A DNA stretch of 64,000 bases from Methylotenera sp. L2L1. GTDB lineage: Bacteria > Pseudomonadota > Gammaproteobacteria > Burkholderiales > Methylophilaceae. Positions 1 through 9,772 of the stretch are shown here, piece by piece (the stretch's first letter is position 1; each line of letters opens with the position of its first letter). Both the position numbers and the translations under genes were made by a program. The notes beneath the pieces were generated by a model, which ran no database searches, was not told where the DNA came from, and was given only the letters and a program-made list of their open reading frames with translations. The stretch is taken from the NCBI RefSeq assembly GCF_000744605.1, contig NZ_JQMG01000001.1, positions 1,798,001-1,862,000 of the forward strand, in the 5' to 3' direction.

Positions 1-1181
1 TGTCAGAGAGTGATCCCTATATATCTAAAATACGCGTGGCTAACTTTAAGCCTAAGGTCGTACGTTTAGTTGTCGATTTAAAAGCAGAAGCTAAACCTGC
101 CATATTTACGTTAACACCAGCTGGGGATTACAAGCATCGATTAGTGTTAGATATTTATCCAACCAAAGACCCGTTGATGGCGATGCTTGATGAGCGTGAT
201 AATCCGCTTCAAGCGGCTGATGTGGCTACAAATAACAAAGCGGCGCAGGTCGTTACATTGCCACAATCAACTGATGTTCCTACTGTCACTGTAGACAATA
301 ATACAGTTGCAGTGGTGAAAGTTGATGAAGGTGCGAAGGCAGTTAATACGACGGCCACAACTACGACTGGAAATGTCGTCGACAGTACACCACAAACTAG
401 CTCTGTTAGCCCGCAAAACGATACTGTCAAAGATAACTTAGAGAATAAGCCATCAACTAAAGGATTACGCCAAATTACCATTGCGATTGACCCTGGGCAT
501 GGTGGCGAGGACCCCGGCGCTATTGGTGCTACGGGTAGCCGTGAGAAAGAGATTACTTTATTGATTGCTAAAAAGCTAAAAGCAAAAATTGATGAGGAGC
601 CAGGTATGCGCGCTTTGCTAACGCGTGATGGTGATTACTTTATTCCTCTACACATGCGTGTACTAAAGGCGCGGAAATTACAGGCAGATTTGTTTATTTC
701 AATCCATGCTGATGCATTTACTAACCCAGCTGCACGTGGTTCATCTGTATTTGCGTTGTCCGAAAAAGGGGCAACCAGTGCTAGTGCGCGTTATTTAGCA
801 AAGAAAGAAAATGAGTCGGATCTGATAGGTGGTGTGAGCTTAAATGTGAAAGATCCACTGCTTGCGAGAACCTTATTAGATTTGTCTCAAACTGCAACGA
901 TTAACGATAGCTTGAAACTGGGTAAAGCGGTATTAGGAAATATTGGTGAGATTAATAAATTACATAAACACCATGTCGAGCAGGCTGGTTTTGCGGTATT
1001 GAAATCACCTGATATTCCTTCTATTCTTGTAGAGACTGCGTTTATTAGCAATCCTGACGAGGAGCGTAGGCTTAATGACAGTGCTTATCAAGATAAGCTA
1101 GTACTATCAATTTTGACGGGTATTAAAAAGTATTTTTCGACCAATCCGGCCTTAGCTAAAACAAAGATTGCATTAGATTAA
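1..1181 (+). CDS. amiC: N-acetylmuramoyl-L-alanine amidase AmiC, 5' partial
   Basis: The reading frame is open to the left edge, so the N-terminus (signal peptide and most of the AMIN domain) is outside the window. The first residues match the end of an AMIN domain, which targets the septum. A Ser/Thr/Val-rich linker of about 90 residues follows, then an Amidase_3 domain from about position 475. The zinc-binding pattern is visible: DPGHGGEDPG, the Glu in REKE, the His in SIHADAF, and the catalytic Glu in VETAFISNP. The enzyme cleaves the amide bond between MurNAc and L-Ala in the periplasm during daughter-cell separation. A GTG codon at 36 is internal to the AMIN domain and is not a real start. 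In related bacteria amiC usually precedes mutL and miaA. Here two RNA-metabolism genes and a signalling gene intervene. Confidence 0.93.
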   Translation, partial: SESDPYISKIRVANFKPKVVRLVVDLKAEAKPAIFTLTPAGDYKHRLVLDIYPTKDPLMAMLDERDNPLQAADVATNNKAAQVVTLPQSTDVPTVTVDNNTVAVVKVDEGAKAVNTTATTTTGNVVDSTPQTSSVSPQNDTVKDNLENKPSTKGLRQITIAIDPGHGGEDPGAIGATGSREKEITLLIAKKLKAKIDEEPGMRALLTRDGDYFIPLHMRVLKARKLQADLFISIHADAFTNPAARGSSVFALSEKGATSASARYLAKKENESDLIGGVSLNVKDPLLARTLLDLSQTATINDSLKLGKAVLGNIGEINKLHKHHVEQAGFAVLKSPDIPSILVETAFISNPDEERRLNDSAYQDKLVLSILTGIKKYFSTNPALAKTKIALD

Positions 1182-1228
1182 CATTCATCCACTAGATTAA
1201 TACGCACTAATTTAAAGGGAGAGTTTGT

Positions 1229-2590
1229 ATGGAGCTCACATTTTTAGGTGCAACAGGGACCGTCACTGGCTCAAAGTATTTGTTAAAGAGTGGTACAAAG
1301 CAAGTCTTGATTGATTGTGGTTTGTTTCAGGGGCTAAAGCAGTTACGGTTGAGAAACTGGTCGAAATTGCCTATCAATCCAGCCAAAATTGATGCGGTTG
1401 TATTAACGCATGCACACATCGATCACAGCGGTTATTTACCCCTGCTGGTTAAAAATGGATTTTCCGGCAAAGTCTATTGCAGTGAAGGCACTGCTGATTT
1501 GTGCAAAATTTTGCTACCAGACTCCGCACACCTGCAGGAAGAAGAGGCTGAGTATGCGAATCGTCGTGGCTTTTCTAAGCATCATCCAGCGCTGCCTTTA
1601 TATACCAAAGAAGATGCCGAAAATGCACTCGCTTTATTGATTCCTGTGAGCTTTGATCAAGATGTAGATTTAGGTGATGGTTTAACCTTAAGACTTTCAC
1701 CAAATGGCCATATTTTGGGGTCTGCATTCGTACGTATTCATAACCCAAAGACTTCTATTTTGTTTTCAGGTGATATTGGGCGTGCTAACGATATTTTGAT
1801 GAAGCCTCCCGTCCGTATTAAGCAAGCAGACTATTTGTTAGTTGAGTCTACTTACGGCAATCGGCTACATCAGAATGATGACCCCAAAGCTAAATTAGCA
1901 GCGATTATTAATAAGACGGTGAAGCGCAAGGGAGTAATTGTCATTCCTGTTTTTGCTGTCGGTAGAGCACAAGAGCTACTGTATTACATTCATTTATTGA
2001 AAACCTCAGGTGCAATTGCAGAAGATATTCCTGTCTATTTAAATAGCCCTATGGCTGTTGATGCTACTGAGATTTTTAATCTTTATCATGGTGAGCATCG
2101 CTTAAGTGCCGATCAATGTCGTGCGCTATTTCAAACTGCACATATGGTGAATAGTATTGAGCAGTCAAAAGCGCTTAATGAGGCTAAAGGCCCGATGATT
2201 ATTTTATCAGCAAGTGGTATGGCTTCTGGAGGGCGGGTTGTGCATCATTTAAAGGCTTTTGCACCTAACCCTAGGAACACTATTCTGTTTGTCGGGTTTC
2301 AGGCGGCGGGGACTAGGGGTGCTGCTATGTTAGATGGTGCAGAAAGCATTAAAATTCATGGTGAATATATACCAGTACGAGCAAATGTTGAATTGATTTC
2401 GAATCTGTCTGCGCATGCTGATTATGCGGAAATATTGGATTGGTTGGGCGGGTTTGAAACACCTCCTAAGAAAACCTTTATCGTACATGGAGAGCCTGTC
2501 GCAGCGGATTCGATGCGACGCCATATAGAGGAGCAGCTACACTGGCAAGTGGAAGTGCCTGAATACCTAGAAACGGTGAGACTGGACTAA
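1229..2590 (+). CDS. MBL-fold beta-CASP RNA-specific ribonuclease
   Basis: The protein has 453 residues and is a metallo-beta-lactamase fold enzyme of the beta-CASP (CPSF-73/Ysh1-like) family, predicted to be a cytoplasmic RNA endo/exonuclease. The N-terminus MELTFLGATGTVTGSKYLL and the zinc motif HAHIDHSGYLP are typical. Further metal ligands sit in SPNGHILGSA and FSGDIG. The central beta-CASP region includes ESTYGNRLH, and the C-terminal RMMBL part contains SAHADYAEILDW and FIVHGEP. The start is supported by AGGGAG about 9 bases upstream of the ATG. It is convergent with a SUV3-like RNA helicase gene 21 bp downstream, which suggests a shared theme of RNA turnover. The exact substrate cannot be deduced. 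Confidence 0.9.
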   Translation: MELTFLGATGTVTGSKYLLKSGTKQVLIDCGLFQGLKQLRLRNWSKLPINPAKIDAVVLTHAHIDHSGYLPLLVKNGFSGKVYCSEGTADLCKILLPDSAHLQEEEAEYANRRGFSKHHPALPLYTKEDAENALALLIPVSFDQDVDLGDGLTLRLSPNGHILGSAFVRIHNPKTSILFSGDIGRANDILMKPPVRIKQADYLLVESTYGNRLHQNDDPKAKLAAIINKTVKRKGVIVIPVFAVGRAQELLYYIHLLKTSGAIAEDIPVYLNSPMAVDATEIFNLYHGEHRLSADQCRALFQTAHMVNSIEQSKALNEAKGPMIILSASGMASGGRVVHHLKAFAPNPRNTILFVGFQAAGTRGAAMLDGAESIKIHGEYIPVRANVELISNLSAHADYAEILDWLGGFETPPKKTFIVHGEPVAADSMRRHIEEQLHWQVEVPEYLETVRLD

Positions 2591-2611
2591 TTTAACATTA
2601 GATTGCTCGTG

Positions 2612-4150
2612 TCAGAATCTTCTTTTTGTCATGATGTAATCAATCTCTCTGCTGGTGTCGCCATACCCAGCTTGGGTGAGTAGTGCCCGCTCTATGTAAC
2701 GACTTACTTTTTTGCGTAAGCTCGGAACATCTGCACCTTCTGTAAAGTATCGTGGAAATTTAAAACCTAGCCAAGCGTACAAGCTTAAGTTATGGCTAAG
2801 TAGCTCAGCTTCTTCCAGATGTTTTGGGTTCTGTGCATCTAGCCAGTTTGGTGCTGGTGGTAAATGTCGAATAGTCGATTCTGCTACGCTTTTTAGACAC
2901 ATTAGGTAATAGTCTTTTTCAAACGCAACATTCAGTGATATCGGAGCACATACGAAGATATACTTGTCTTTTAAAGACATTTTAGGTGCATATTCATCTA
3001 CGAGCATTGCTTGTGAAATTTGTGACTCTAGTGATGCTTGCTCAAAAAGAGGGTGTTGAAACCGAGTTCTTTCTTGGTGGTAACTGAGTACTTCAGCAAT
3101 TTTATTTGTATGTAGTAAGTGTGCAACGCTACTGATCTGCATTAAATTAATGCTCACGGGGAGCTTGTTTAAATCGGCAGTGTCATCGGTTGATAACATA
3201 TGTTCAATATGAATAAGCTCGTCATTCTCCAGTACGTTGACATAGCCTGTTTCATAAATTCCAAATCTTCCTGCACGCCCAGCAATCTGGCGCACTTCAG
3301 TCATATTAAGGGGTCGAGAAGCTACGCCATCAAACTTATGAATATTAGAAAATATTACACGACGTATCGGTAAGTTTAAACCCATGCCTATCGCATCGGT
3401 TGCTACTAAGATATCTGCCTGACCACTGTTAAAGCGTTCTGATTCCGTTCGCCGGACCTCTGGTGAAAGTGCACCGTAAATACTTGCTACACTGAAGCCC
3501 CACTGGCGGAATCTGGCTGAAAATGTGAGTACATCTTTGCGGCTGAATGCAATGATTGCATCGCCTTTTTGTAGTTTAGGCTTGAGCTTCTGGCGGCTGT
3601 AGTGTTTTCCACACATGCTTTCATGCTCCAGCAGTAGAGGTGTCTTGCGCACTAGCTGTGTGATGTCATAAGTTTCATTTAGTGACTCAATGGTTGCAAT
3701 GCAAGGTAATGTGACTGCTGTTGAGCCACAAATGAAAACCGTTGAGGCAGGTGCGCCTACTAGCGCAGCTGTCCATGCTGCACCACGGTCTGGATCTTGT
3801 AGCATTTGAATTTCATCAATGACTGCTACATCCACCTCTTTGTTGGTATTCATCATTTCAATGGTTGATGCCGTATGTTTTGCTCCCTCCATGATGTCGC
3901 GCTCCTCACCAGTAATCAGGTTGCAGGGAACGCCGGATGCTACCAGTCTGTCACGTATCTCCATTGCAAGTAGTCGAAGCGGTGCTAGATACACACCGGA
4001 TTCTGCCTTTTCTAATGCGAGTAGTGCCTGATAGGTTTTACCTGAATTGGTAGGGCCAAGGTAAAAGTGATGGTGCCGTTTAAGCTTGCGAGCAAGGGGA
4101 AAGCTGTCTGTATAGCTTGTAGGTGTTAAATCTTGGATGCTTAGTTTCAT
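2612..4150 (-). CDS. SUV3-like DExH RNA helicase
   Basis: A 512-residue superfamily 2 helicase resembling mitochondrial SUV3/SUPV3L1. Motif I is GPTNSGKT (residues about 33-40), motif II is DEIQ, and motif III is CGST. Motif V appears as DAIGMGLNLP and motif VI as QIAGRAGRFG. The C-terminal 130 residues match the helical tail of SUV3 proteins and end in a basic MTKRRF. In mitochondria SUV3 unwinds structured RNA and works with an exonuclease. A similar RNA-degradation role is inferred here. It is shorter than the eukaryotic protein because it lacks the long N-terminal extension. It is convergent with the beta-CASP nuclease gene. Upstream of the ATG the ribosome binding site is weak. Confidence 0.87.
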   Translation of the reverse strand: MKLSIQDLTPTSYTDSFPLARKLKRHHHFYLGPTNSGKTYQALLALEKAESGVYLAPLRLLAMEIRDRLVASGVPCNLITGEERDIMEGAKHTASTIEMMNTNKEVDVAVIDEIQMLQDPDRGAAWTAALVGAPASTVFICGSTAVTLPCIATIESLNETYDITQLVRKTPLLLEHESMCGKHYSRQKLKPKLQKGDAIIAFSRKDVLTFSARFRQWGFSVASIYGALSPEVRRTESERFNSGQADILVATDAIGMGLNLPIRRVIFSNIHKFDGVASRPLNMTEVRQIAGRAGRFGIYETGYVNVLENDELIHIEHMLSTDDTADLNKLPVSINLMQISSVAHLLHTNKIAEVLSYHQERTRFQHPLFEQASLESQISQAMLVDEYAPKMSLKDKYIFVCAPISLNVAFEKDYYLMCLKSVAESTIRHLPPAPNWLDAQNPKHLEEAELLSHNLSLYAWLGFKFPRYFTEGADVPSLRKKVSRYIERALLTQAGYGDTSREIDYIMTKRRF

Positions 4151-4388
4151 GCTGATGTGAATTTATATCAAAACAACTAAAACACCAACATGCAAATGTT
4201 AATAATGCCGGTTTGTTGTTTTTTATGGGTAGAGAAGCATTTTGTTTAGAAATATGCATGGATATTCAGTGTGTGGGTACATGGAATAGAAATTGCTTAT
4301 TTGAAAGCGAAATGTGAATAGTTTTAAGTGCTGAGTAATTGTACTGATGACGTTCGTTGTTAATGATATCAATAAAAGGGAGAATATT

Positions 4389-5081
4389 TTGTTAGCAGAT
4401 TTAAAGCCTCATCAAGCCATACAACACAGTCATCAGTTCAAGACAACAAGTTTAGCTGTCAGTGCAGAAACCTTTGGCGCATTGATTAACTTGGCTGGAC
4501 GTCAGCGCATGTTATCGCAACGTATTGTATTGAATGCAGTACTTTCAACCATGGGGCATGAAACCGCGTTAGAAACAGCACGTGAAGCATTGGCCTTGTT
4601 TAAAGTCAGTCATGCTGCATTAGTGCATGGAAACAGTGAGTTGCCGGGTGTGTTCTTTGAAGAGCTGCGCTTGGTTTATTTTGGTGAAATTGAGGGGGAT
4701 AGAAAAATTGTTGATTTCACCAATTTGGTAGAAAAAGCATTAAGTGCTTGTGAGTCTGGTTTTCGTACCGTGCCGGACTTGCTTAATGAGCTGGGAAGGC
4801 AGGCTACGCCTATTGTTGCGCTACTTAACCGTATTACTATTGTTTATGAAGATGAGTCAAAAAAACATGCAAAGGTACAGCGTAAGCAACATCATGAATT
4901 GATGAGCAGTATTCAGAATATCGCTAAACAAGCACGCATTGTGTCGGTGAATGCGCAAATTGTTGCAGCACGCGCGGGTGAAGTAGGGCGCGAGTTTGCG
5001 GTGGTTGCGGGCGAGCTCACGAATATTACCGCCAAAATTGATGAGTTAGTAAGAGTTGCGGTAGGCAATGCTTCTATTTAA
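4389..5081 (+). CDS. Soluble PilJ/NarX-like sensor with truncated MCP signalling tip
   Basis: The protein combines an N-terminal PilJ/NarX-type helical sensor region (LINLAGRQRMLSQRIVLNAV motif) with a C-terminal stretch resembling the cytoplasmic tip of chemoreceptors (SVNAQIVAARAGEVGREFAV). It has no membrane segment, so it should be cytoplasmic. The family link to methyl-accepting proteins and type IV pilus receptors is clear, but the signalling domain is only about 50-60 residues. The start is chosen at a TTG at 4389 because AGGGAG lies about 6 bases upstream. An in-frame ATG at 4347 has no ribosome binding site and would add 14 residues. The gene stands alone, so its partner (a CheW or histidine kinase) is unknown. 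Confidence 0.72.
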   Translation: MLADLKPHQAIQHSHQFKTTSLAVSAETFGALINLAGRQRMLSQRIVLNAVLSTMGHETALETAREALALFKVSHAALVHGNSELPGVFFEELRLVYFGEIEGDRKIVDFTNLVEKALSACESGFRTVPDLLNELGRQATPIVALLNRITIVYEDESKKHAKVQRKQHHELMSSIQNIAKQARIVSVNAQIVAARAGEVGREFAVVAGELTNITAKIDELVRVAVGNASI

Positions 5082-5526
5082 TGCCCAAACTCAAATGTAA
5101 GTTTTATCGTATATCTCGTATTTTCATATGTTTGTGTTAAGTCTTTGATTGTTTAAATGGCATGTGCAGTAGAGCTTCACATGTCTAGTTAATTCCTCCC
5201 AAGTTAATTCCACAGATTATTGCTATTCTCCCGATACTCAGAGTAGTGCGTTAGCACTACTTTGGGGCGTTGTTAGACGGGCTTATTGGTGCATGGTCAG
5301 CAACTCTTCAATTAATTTCAGCCATTGTTTTAGTGATTAACTTCAGCTTAATATCCTCGTCTTTTATGCACTGAAAATTTACTAACTAAAACATCTGGAA
5401 TTTCATTAGACGGTAGTTTTCTTTCGTTTTTATTTCTACTTGAATAATGATTGGCTATACGTAATAGTTAAATCGCTTTATATAAAGCGGGTTAAAATAT
5501 CGTCATCAAAAAATAAATAAATTTTT
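5082..5526. other. Intergenic region upstream of mutL with two palindromes
   Basis: 445 bp without a credible gene. An 8-bp perfect inverted repeat (AGTAGTGC, loop GTTA, GCACTACT) lies at 5242-5261 and could fold as a hairpin, but it has no convincing T-tract. A 16-bp perfect palindrome CGCTTTATATAAAGCG lies at 5474-5489, about 40 bp before the mutL start, where an operator or promoter element would be expected. Nothing else was recognised. Confidence 0.5.
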
Positions 5527-7356
5527 ATGGTAACTATACGTTTACTTCCAGACCAGCTTATTAGCCAAATTGCCGCAGGTGAAGTGGTCGAGCGTCCTGC
5601 ATCCGCCTTAAAAGAGCTGTTGGAAAATAGTCTGGATGCGGGTAGCACTGACATTCAAGTATCTTTGTTGCAAGGCGGCATTAAGCAAATGCGCGTGACA
5701 GATAATGGCGCAGGCGTTGCTAAAGAAGATTTGATGCTAGCGTTAACGCGCCATGCTACTAGTAAAATAGCTAGCCTTGAGGATTTAGAGTCGGTCGCTA
5801 GTTTGGGTTTTCGTGGTGAAGCTTTAGCGAGTATTGCTTCAATCTCTCGTACACAGTTATTAAGCCGCCAAGTTGATAGTAAGCATGCATGGCGTATTGC
5901 ATCTGAAGGCAGTGATATTTCTGCGATTGAACCGGCTGCGTTGGATGCCGGCACGGTGATTGAAGTATCTGATTTGTATTTCAACACGCCTGCGCGTCGT
6001 AAGTTTTTAAAAACAGAGGCCACTGAGTTTGGGCATTGTGAAGAGATGTTTACGCGGATTGCACTCTCACGCCCAGATGTGGGGCTAATGTTGCAACACA
6101 ACGGGCGAGCATTAAGTCGTTTGACGATAGGCCAGCCCGAAAGAAGATTCTCCGAAGTTTTAGGGAGTGAGTTTGTGGCAGAGTCTATCAGTGTGGATGA
6201 ATCGGCCGCTGGTTTGCGTCTATGGGGAATGGCAGCAAAACCGACTTTTAATCGCAATAGTCGAGACACACAGTACGTTTACGTGAATGGCCGCTTTGTT
6301 CGAGATAAAGTGATTGCACATGCAATACGGCAAGCTTATCAGGACGTATTGCATCATGATAGGCACCCTGCCTTTGTCTTGTTTTTAGAGCTGGACCCGA
6401 ATTTGGTGGATGTTAATGTTCATCCAGCTAAAACTGAAGTCAGATTTAGAGATAGTCAGTCTATCCATCGTTTTATATTTCATTCGCTCAATAAAGCGCT
6501 GGCGATTCCAACGGGCGTTTCTAATGCGGTCACTGCAAATCAGGCGCAATATAACCCGTTCAGCCCACAGGGTGCGAATACAGCATCTGCTAATCCAGTG
6601 CTATATCCAACTCATCAATCTCAGATTAACTTGAGTGCCCATGAAGGCCCAAGCTTTTACCAGTCAATGTTTGGCGGTAATCAGAGTCAGGTATTCAATA
6701 CCACGTCATCACCTGTGAATCTATTACCTGACGATTTGGCAAGTAAAGAAACTTTACATGACTGTCCGCTTGGCTTTGCGGTTGGGCAGATACATGGCGT
6801 ATACGTACTTGCTCAAAATAAAGAGGGCTTGGTGGTCGTTGACATGCATGCGGCACATGAGCGGATTATGTATGAGAAATTAAAGAATGCATTAGATAAT
6901 CAAACTGTACAGATGCAGCCATTATTATTACCGGTTAGTTTTAATGCGGATAAGTTAGAGGTTGCTACTGTACATGAAGCGTTGGCAAGCAATCATGCAA
7001 CGCTTCAGCAATTAGGGTTTGATATTGCGATATTGTCACCCACTACACTTGCTGTGCGTGCTGTGCCAACCATGTTACAAGATGCGGATGCAGTGACTTT
7101 AGCGCGAGACGTATTACGTGATCTTCGAGAATATGGCGCTAGTCGTGTGCTGACTGAACGTAGAAATGAGTTACTTGGTACGATGGCATGCCATGCCGCG
7201 GTGCGTGCAAATCGTAGTCTTACTATTCCGGAAATGAATGCTTTACTGCGGGATATGGAGGCGACAGAACGTTCAGGGCAATGTAATCACGGTCGACCTA
7301 CTTGGTTTCAAGTCAGTATGACGGATTTAGACAAGATGTTTATGCGAGGAAAATAA
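5527..7356 (+). CDS. mutL: DNA mismatch repair protein MutL (endonuclease type)
   Basis: 609 residues. The N-terminal GHKL ATPase motifs are present: IAAGEVVERPASALKELLEN, DNGAGV, TRHATSKI and GFRGEALASI. Next come the transducer domain with HPAKTEVRF and a low-complexity linker of about 90 residues. The C-terminal dimerisation domain keeps the metal-dependent nicking signature as DMHAAHERIMYE (from residue 439; usual DQHA..E....E) and CNHGRP (from residue 586). This fits organisms without MutH, where MutL itself nicks the new strand. The Q-to-M change in the first motif is minor. No good ribosome binding site precedes the ATG; the leader is AT-rich. Confidence 0.97.
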   Translation: MVTIRLLPDQLISQIAAGEVVERPASALKELLENSLDAGSTDIQVSLLQGGIKQMRVTDNGAGVAKEDLMLALTRHATSKIASLEDLESVASLGFRGEALASIASISRTQLLSRQVDSKHAWRIASEGSDISAIEPAALDAGTVIEVSDLYFNTPARRKFLKTEATEFGHCEEMFTRIALSRPDVGLMLQHNGRALSRLTIGQPERRFSEVLGSEFVAESISVDESAAGLRLWGMAAKPTFNRNSRDTQYVYVNGRFVRDKVIAHAIRQAYQDVLHHDRHPAFVLFLELDPNLVDVNVHPAKTEVRFRDSQSIHRFIFHSLNKALAIPTGVSNAVTANQAQYNPFSPQGANTASANPVLYPTHQSQINLSAHEGPSFYQSMFGGNQSQVFNTTSSPVNLLPDDLASKETLHDCPLGFAVGQIHGVYVLAQNKEGLVVVDMHAAHERIMYEKLKNALDNQTVQMQPLLLPVSFNADKLEVATVHEALASNHATLQQLGFDIAILSPTTLAVRAVPTMLQDADAVTLARDVLRDLREYGASRVLTERRNELLGTMACHAAVRANRSLTIPEMNALLRDMEATERSGQCNHGRPTWFQVSMTDLDKMFMRGK

Positions 7357-7433
7357 CGAAATTATAGGCACGTGATACTCTAGTATTTGTAATATTTCAG
7401 TATTCTTAATATTTCACTACTAACGTGGATTAG

Positions 7434-9146
7434 TTATTTTTTAGGACGACTCTTTCTTTTAAATTTACTTTCAAGCCATCGCCAAACCAAACTGTTTGGT
7501 ATCTCAATACCATCAATAATATAAGTCAATGTTTTAGTGTTGTTTAATATCGTGGGTAATATTGATTTAGTCTCTGGACTGCCACAGAATAAAATACGGT
7601 CGCCAGCTTTTAATCGGGTGGCAGGATCTGGCACAAGGTTAGGTATGTTGTTGCGTAGTAGCAATATAGGCACAAGGTCTAGCGGCTCTTTTCTGTTGGC
7701 TGGGTCTTGCATTAGATGCTGCACGGTGACATTTAAGCCTGACTTAATGAGCTCTATTACTGCAGGAGTATTTGCTTTATCAATTCGTACTGCCCAAGTC
7801 TCAGGCACAGTTTCACCCATTGTCATGACAAGTTGGCTAATTAGTTTGTTTGCCCAGTCATTGGTTTGGCTGCGTGCTAGGCTGAGGAATTGTGCCAGCA
7901 ACGGTGAAATCATGTGCGCCAAGCATTCATGTGCGATGATTTCAGTAGGTTGCATGGTGATGTCTGCATTAAACTGCTTAAACAACCGTCCATTGTGACG
8001 TCTGTTTTTGCGAATCACCACAAATAGTTTTGGGTTGAGCTCAAAGGCTGTCATGACAATAGACAGGTTGTTCGTGTCATTGTCTGTCCCTGCAACGATG
8101 CCTACAGCGTTGGTGATATCGGCCTCAAGCAAGGTCTTGGCTTCAGTGCCGCTACCTACAATACAGTAATCACAACCAGTCAATTCTGGCATGGCCTCAA
8201 TAATCGTGGTGGTGATATGCTCTCGTTCCAGGTTCTCTACAACAGACTTACCAAATCTGCCATAACCACACACTACCCACATGCCTTTGGGAGGGGTTTC
8301 TGGTGGCGGCAATGTATCGCCAGGCACGCCTGTGAGCCATTCGTGTAGTAGGTAAGTACCCAATGCATGTACGCGCATTGCTAGTTGGTCACCAAACAGT
8401 GTGTAGGGGTTGATAATATGGTCTGTACCAAATGAGGCCATGTTGGCGGCAATGTCATCACGTTCCGAGCGCGCAATCACTAGCAAATCTGGATTCATAA
8501 GCTTCACGGCAACAGCTACCGCAAGGTTGACATTGTCGTCATCGGTAAGGGCGATCACACCGCTACATAGTGGGTGAAGTACGCCAGCCCTTTCCAGATT
8601 TTCTGGCAGTATGGCGTCTGCACACAGATATGGGATGATATTTCTAGTGTCAATAAGTTCTAGCTCGTTGAGACGCTCTTGCTGCGGTTCAATGACAACG
8701 ACACGCATGCCTTTTTCATCTAAAGCTTTTGCTAATAGACTAGATGACTGACCATAGCTGCAAAGAATATAAAACGGTTCTTGGAATTGACGTACTTTAT
8801 TGGCAAAGCGTTCGGTGGTGACTGCTTGGCGAAGCCCTGTGTCCTGCAGCAGCGTGATAATTTTACCGACAGCATAAAACCATGGAATAACCGTGAGATA
8901 AATCGACAATGTTAGCCATAAGCGCTGTGCTTTACTGTAAGCGTAAGGGATTTCACCAAAGCCGATGGTCGTAGCTGTGTAGCTGATGACATACAGCGCA
9001 TCAAAAATGCTCATCTTCCAAGGCTGACCTTTATCATCAACCCCAGGCATTAACGTTAAGCCGATAATGGCAATGGCAAAACTAACGATGATTAGAATCA
9101 GCGGACGTCTTAATCGACGTAATATTAAAAACAGTATGCTATCCAT
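7434..9146 (-). CDS. Potassium channel protein with two RCK/TrkA-N domains
   Basis: 570 residues. Two N-terminal membrane helices flank a pore loop with the selectivity filter TTIGFGE (a GFG variant of TVGYG). Two Rossmann-type RCK/TrkA-N domains follow, beginning FYILCSYGQSSSLLAKAL (about 125) and MWVVCGYGRFGKSVVENL (about 290). The C-terminus around GDRILFCGSPE resembles a TrkA-C module. The predicted role is ligand-gated K+ conductance in the inner membrane. The first RCK has CSYGQSS rather than the full GxGxxG, so nucleotide binding may reside mainly in the second. It lies 40 bp downstream of a small membrane protein gene on the same strand and is probably cotranscribed with it. Confidence 0.88.
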   Translation of the reverse strand: MDSILFLILRRLRRPLILIIVSFAIAIIGLTLMPGVDDKGQPWKMSIFDALYVISYTATTIGFGEIPYAYSKAQRLWLTLSIYLTVIPWFYAVGKIITLLQDTGLRQAVTTERFANKVRQFQEPFYILCSYGQSSSLLAKALDEKGMRVVVIEPQQERLNELELIDTRNIIPYLCADAILPENLERAGVLHPLCSGVIALTDDDNVNLAVAVAVKLMNPDLLVIARSERDDIAANMASFGTDHIINPYTLFGDQLAMRVHALGTYLLHEWLTGVPGDTLPPPETPPKGMWVVCGYGRFGKSVVENLEREHITTTIIEAMPELTGCDYCIVGSGTEAKTLLEADITNAVGIVAGTDNDTNNLSIVMTAFELNPKLFVVIRKNRRHNGRLFKQFNADITMQPTEIIAHECLAHMISPLLAQFLSLARSQTNDWANKLISQLVMTMGETVPETWAVRIDKANTPAVIELIKSGLNVTVQHLMQDPANRKEPLDLVPILLLRNNIPNLVPDPATRLKAGDRILFCGSPETKSILPTILNNTKTLTYIIDGIEIPNSLVWRWLESKFKRKSRPKK

Positions 9147-9186
9147 GCTGATTAACCATGTTGATTAATTTAGTGTGCTGATGAAT

Positions 9187-9561
9187 TTAGCGTTTCTGGC
9201 TGATGGTTTCAGAAATTAGTAGCACTACTGAAATGATATTCGCCATGAGTGCACCGCCTGATAAAGAAACGATATAGACAGTTAGGCTTGCTTCGTCATA
9301 GCTGCCACTCAGTGCTGCCCATAGAATAGCAGCGGTAATCAGTTGTAAGTCTGCAGCTAAGCTTGTTGATAACAATATTGCACCTACGTGGGTACGGTCG
9401 CCAAATTTAAGTACGGTTGCAATTAAGCTAACGGTAATTGCCGCGTATAACTCGTAAACATGGTGGTGAGTTGGATTATCAATGTCACCAATAAAAAATC
9501 CAAAATTCAGTGTCATTGCAAGGACGATGAAAAAACCAAAAACAACTTTTTCTAAATTCAT
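9187..9561 (-). CDS. Small four-helix membrane protein, DUF6394-like
   Basis: About 124 residues with roughly four hydrophobic segments (near 2-20, 36-52, 58-80 and 90-115). The beginning MNLEKVVFGFFIVLAMTLNF resembles proteins grouped as DUF6394, recalled from memory rather than searched. The function is unknown. An ATG at 9561 is preferred over an upstream TTG because AGGA lies at a suitable distance before it. It precedes the K+ channel gene on the same strand, so a role linked to ion transport or membrane state is possible but not shown. Confidence 0.75.
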   Translation of the reverse strand: MNLEKVVFGFFIVLAMTLNFGFFIGDIDNPTHHHVYELYAAITVSLIATVLKFGDRTHVGAILLSTSLAADLQLITAAILWAALSGSYDEASLTVYIVSLSGGALMANIISVVLLISETISQKR

Positions 9562-9772
9562 GGATAATCCTATCAACAAATAGAGTGCAAAAAATATATA
9601 CTAATCTGCAGGGTGCGCCAGATGGCTACAGCAAATTAGCATGTGGCAATAGCGGTATTATACAGATTTCATCTAGACCTGATTGCAAGAAGTAACGGCC
9701 CAAAAGGGTCGTTGCTATGTTTAACGAAAGTGACTCCACCTGAGAGTGGTGTCTTAATTAAGAATGTATTGA

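Noticed and set aside
5655-6269. 204-residue open frame antisense to mutL
   Set aside because: It lies wholly inside the mutL coding sequence, has no ribosome binding site and no recognisable domain. Long antisense frames are expected opposite well-conserved genes.
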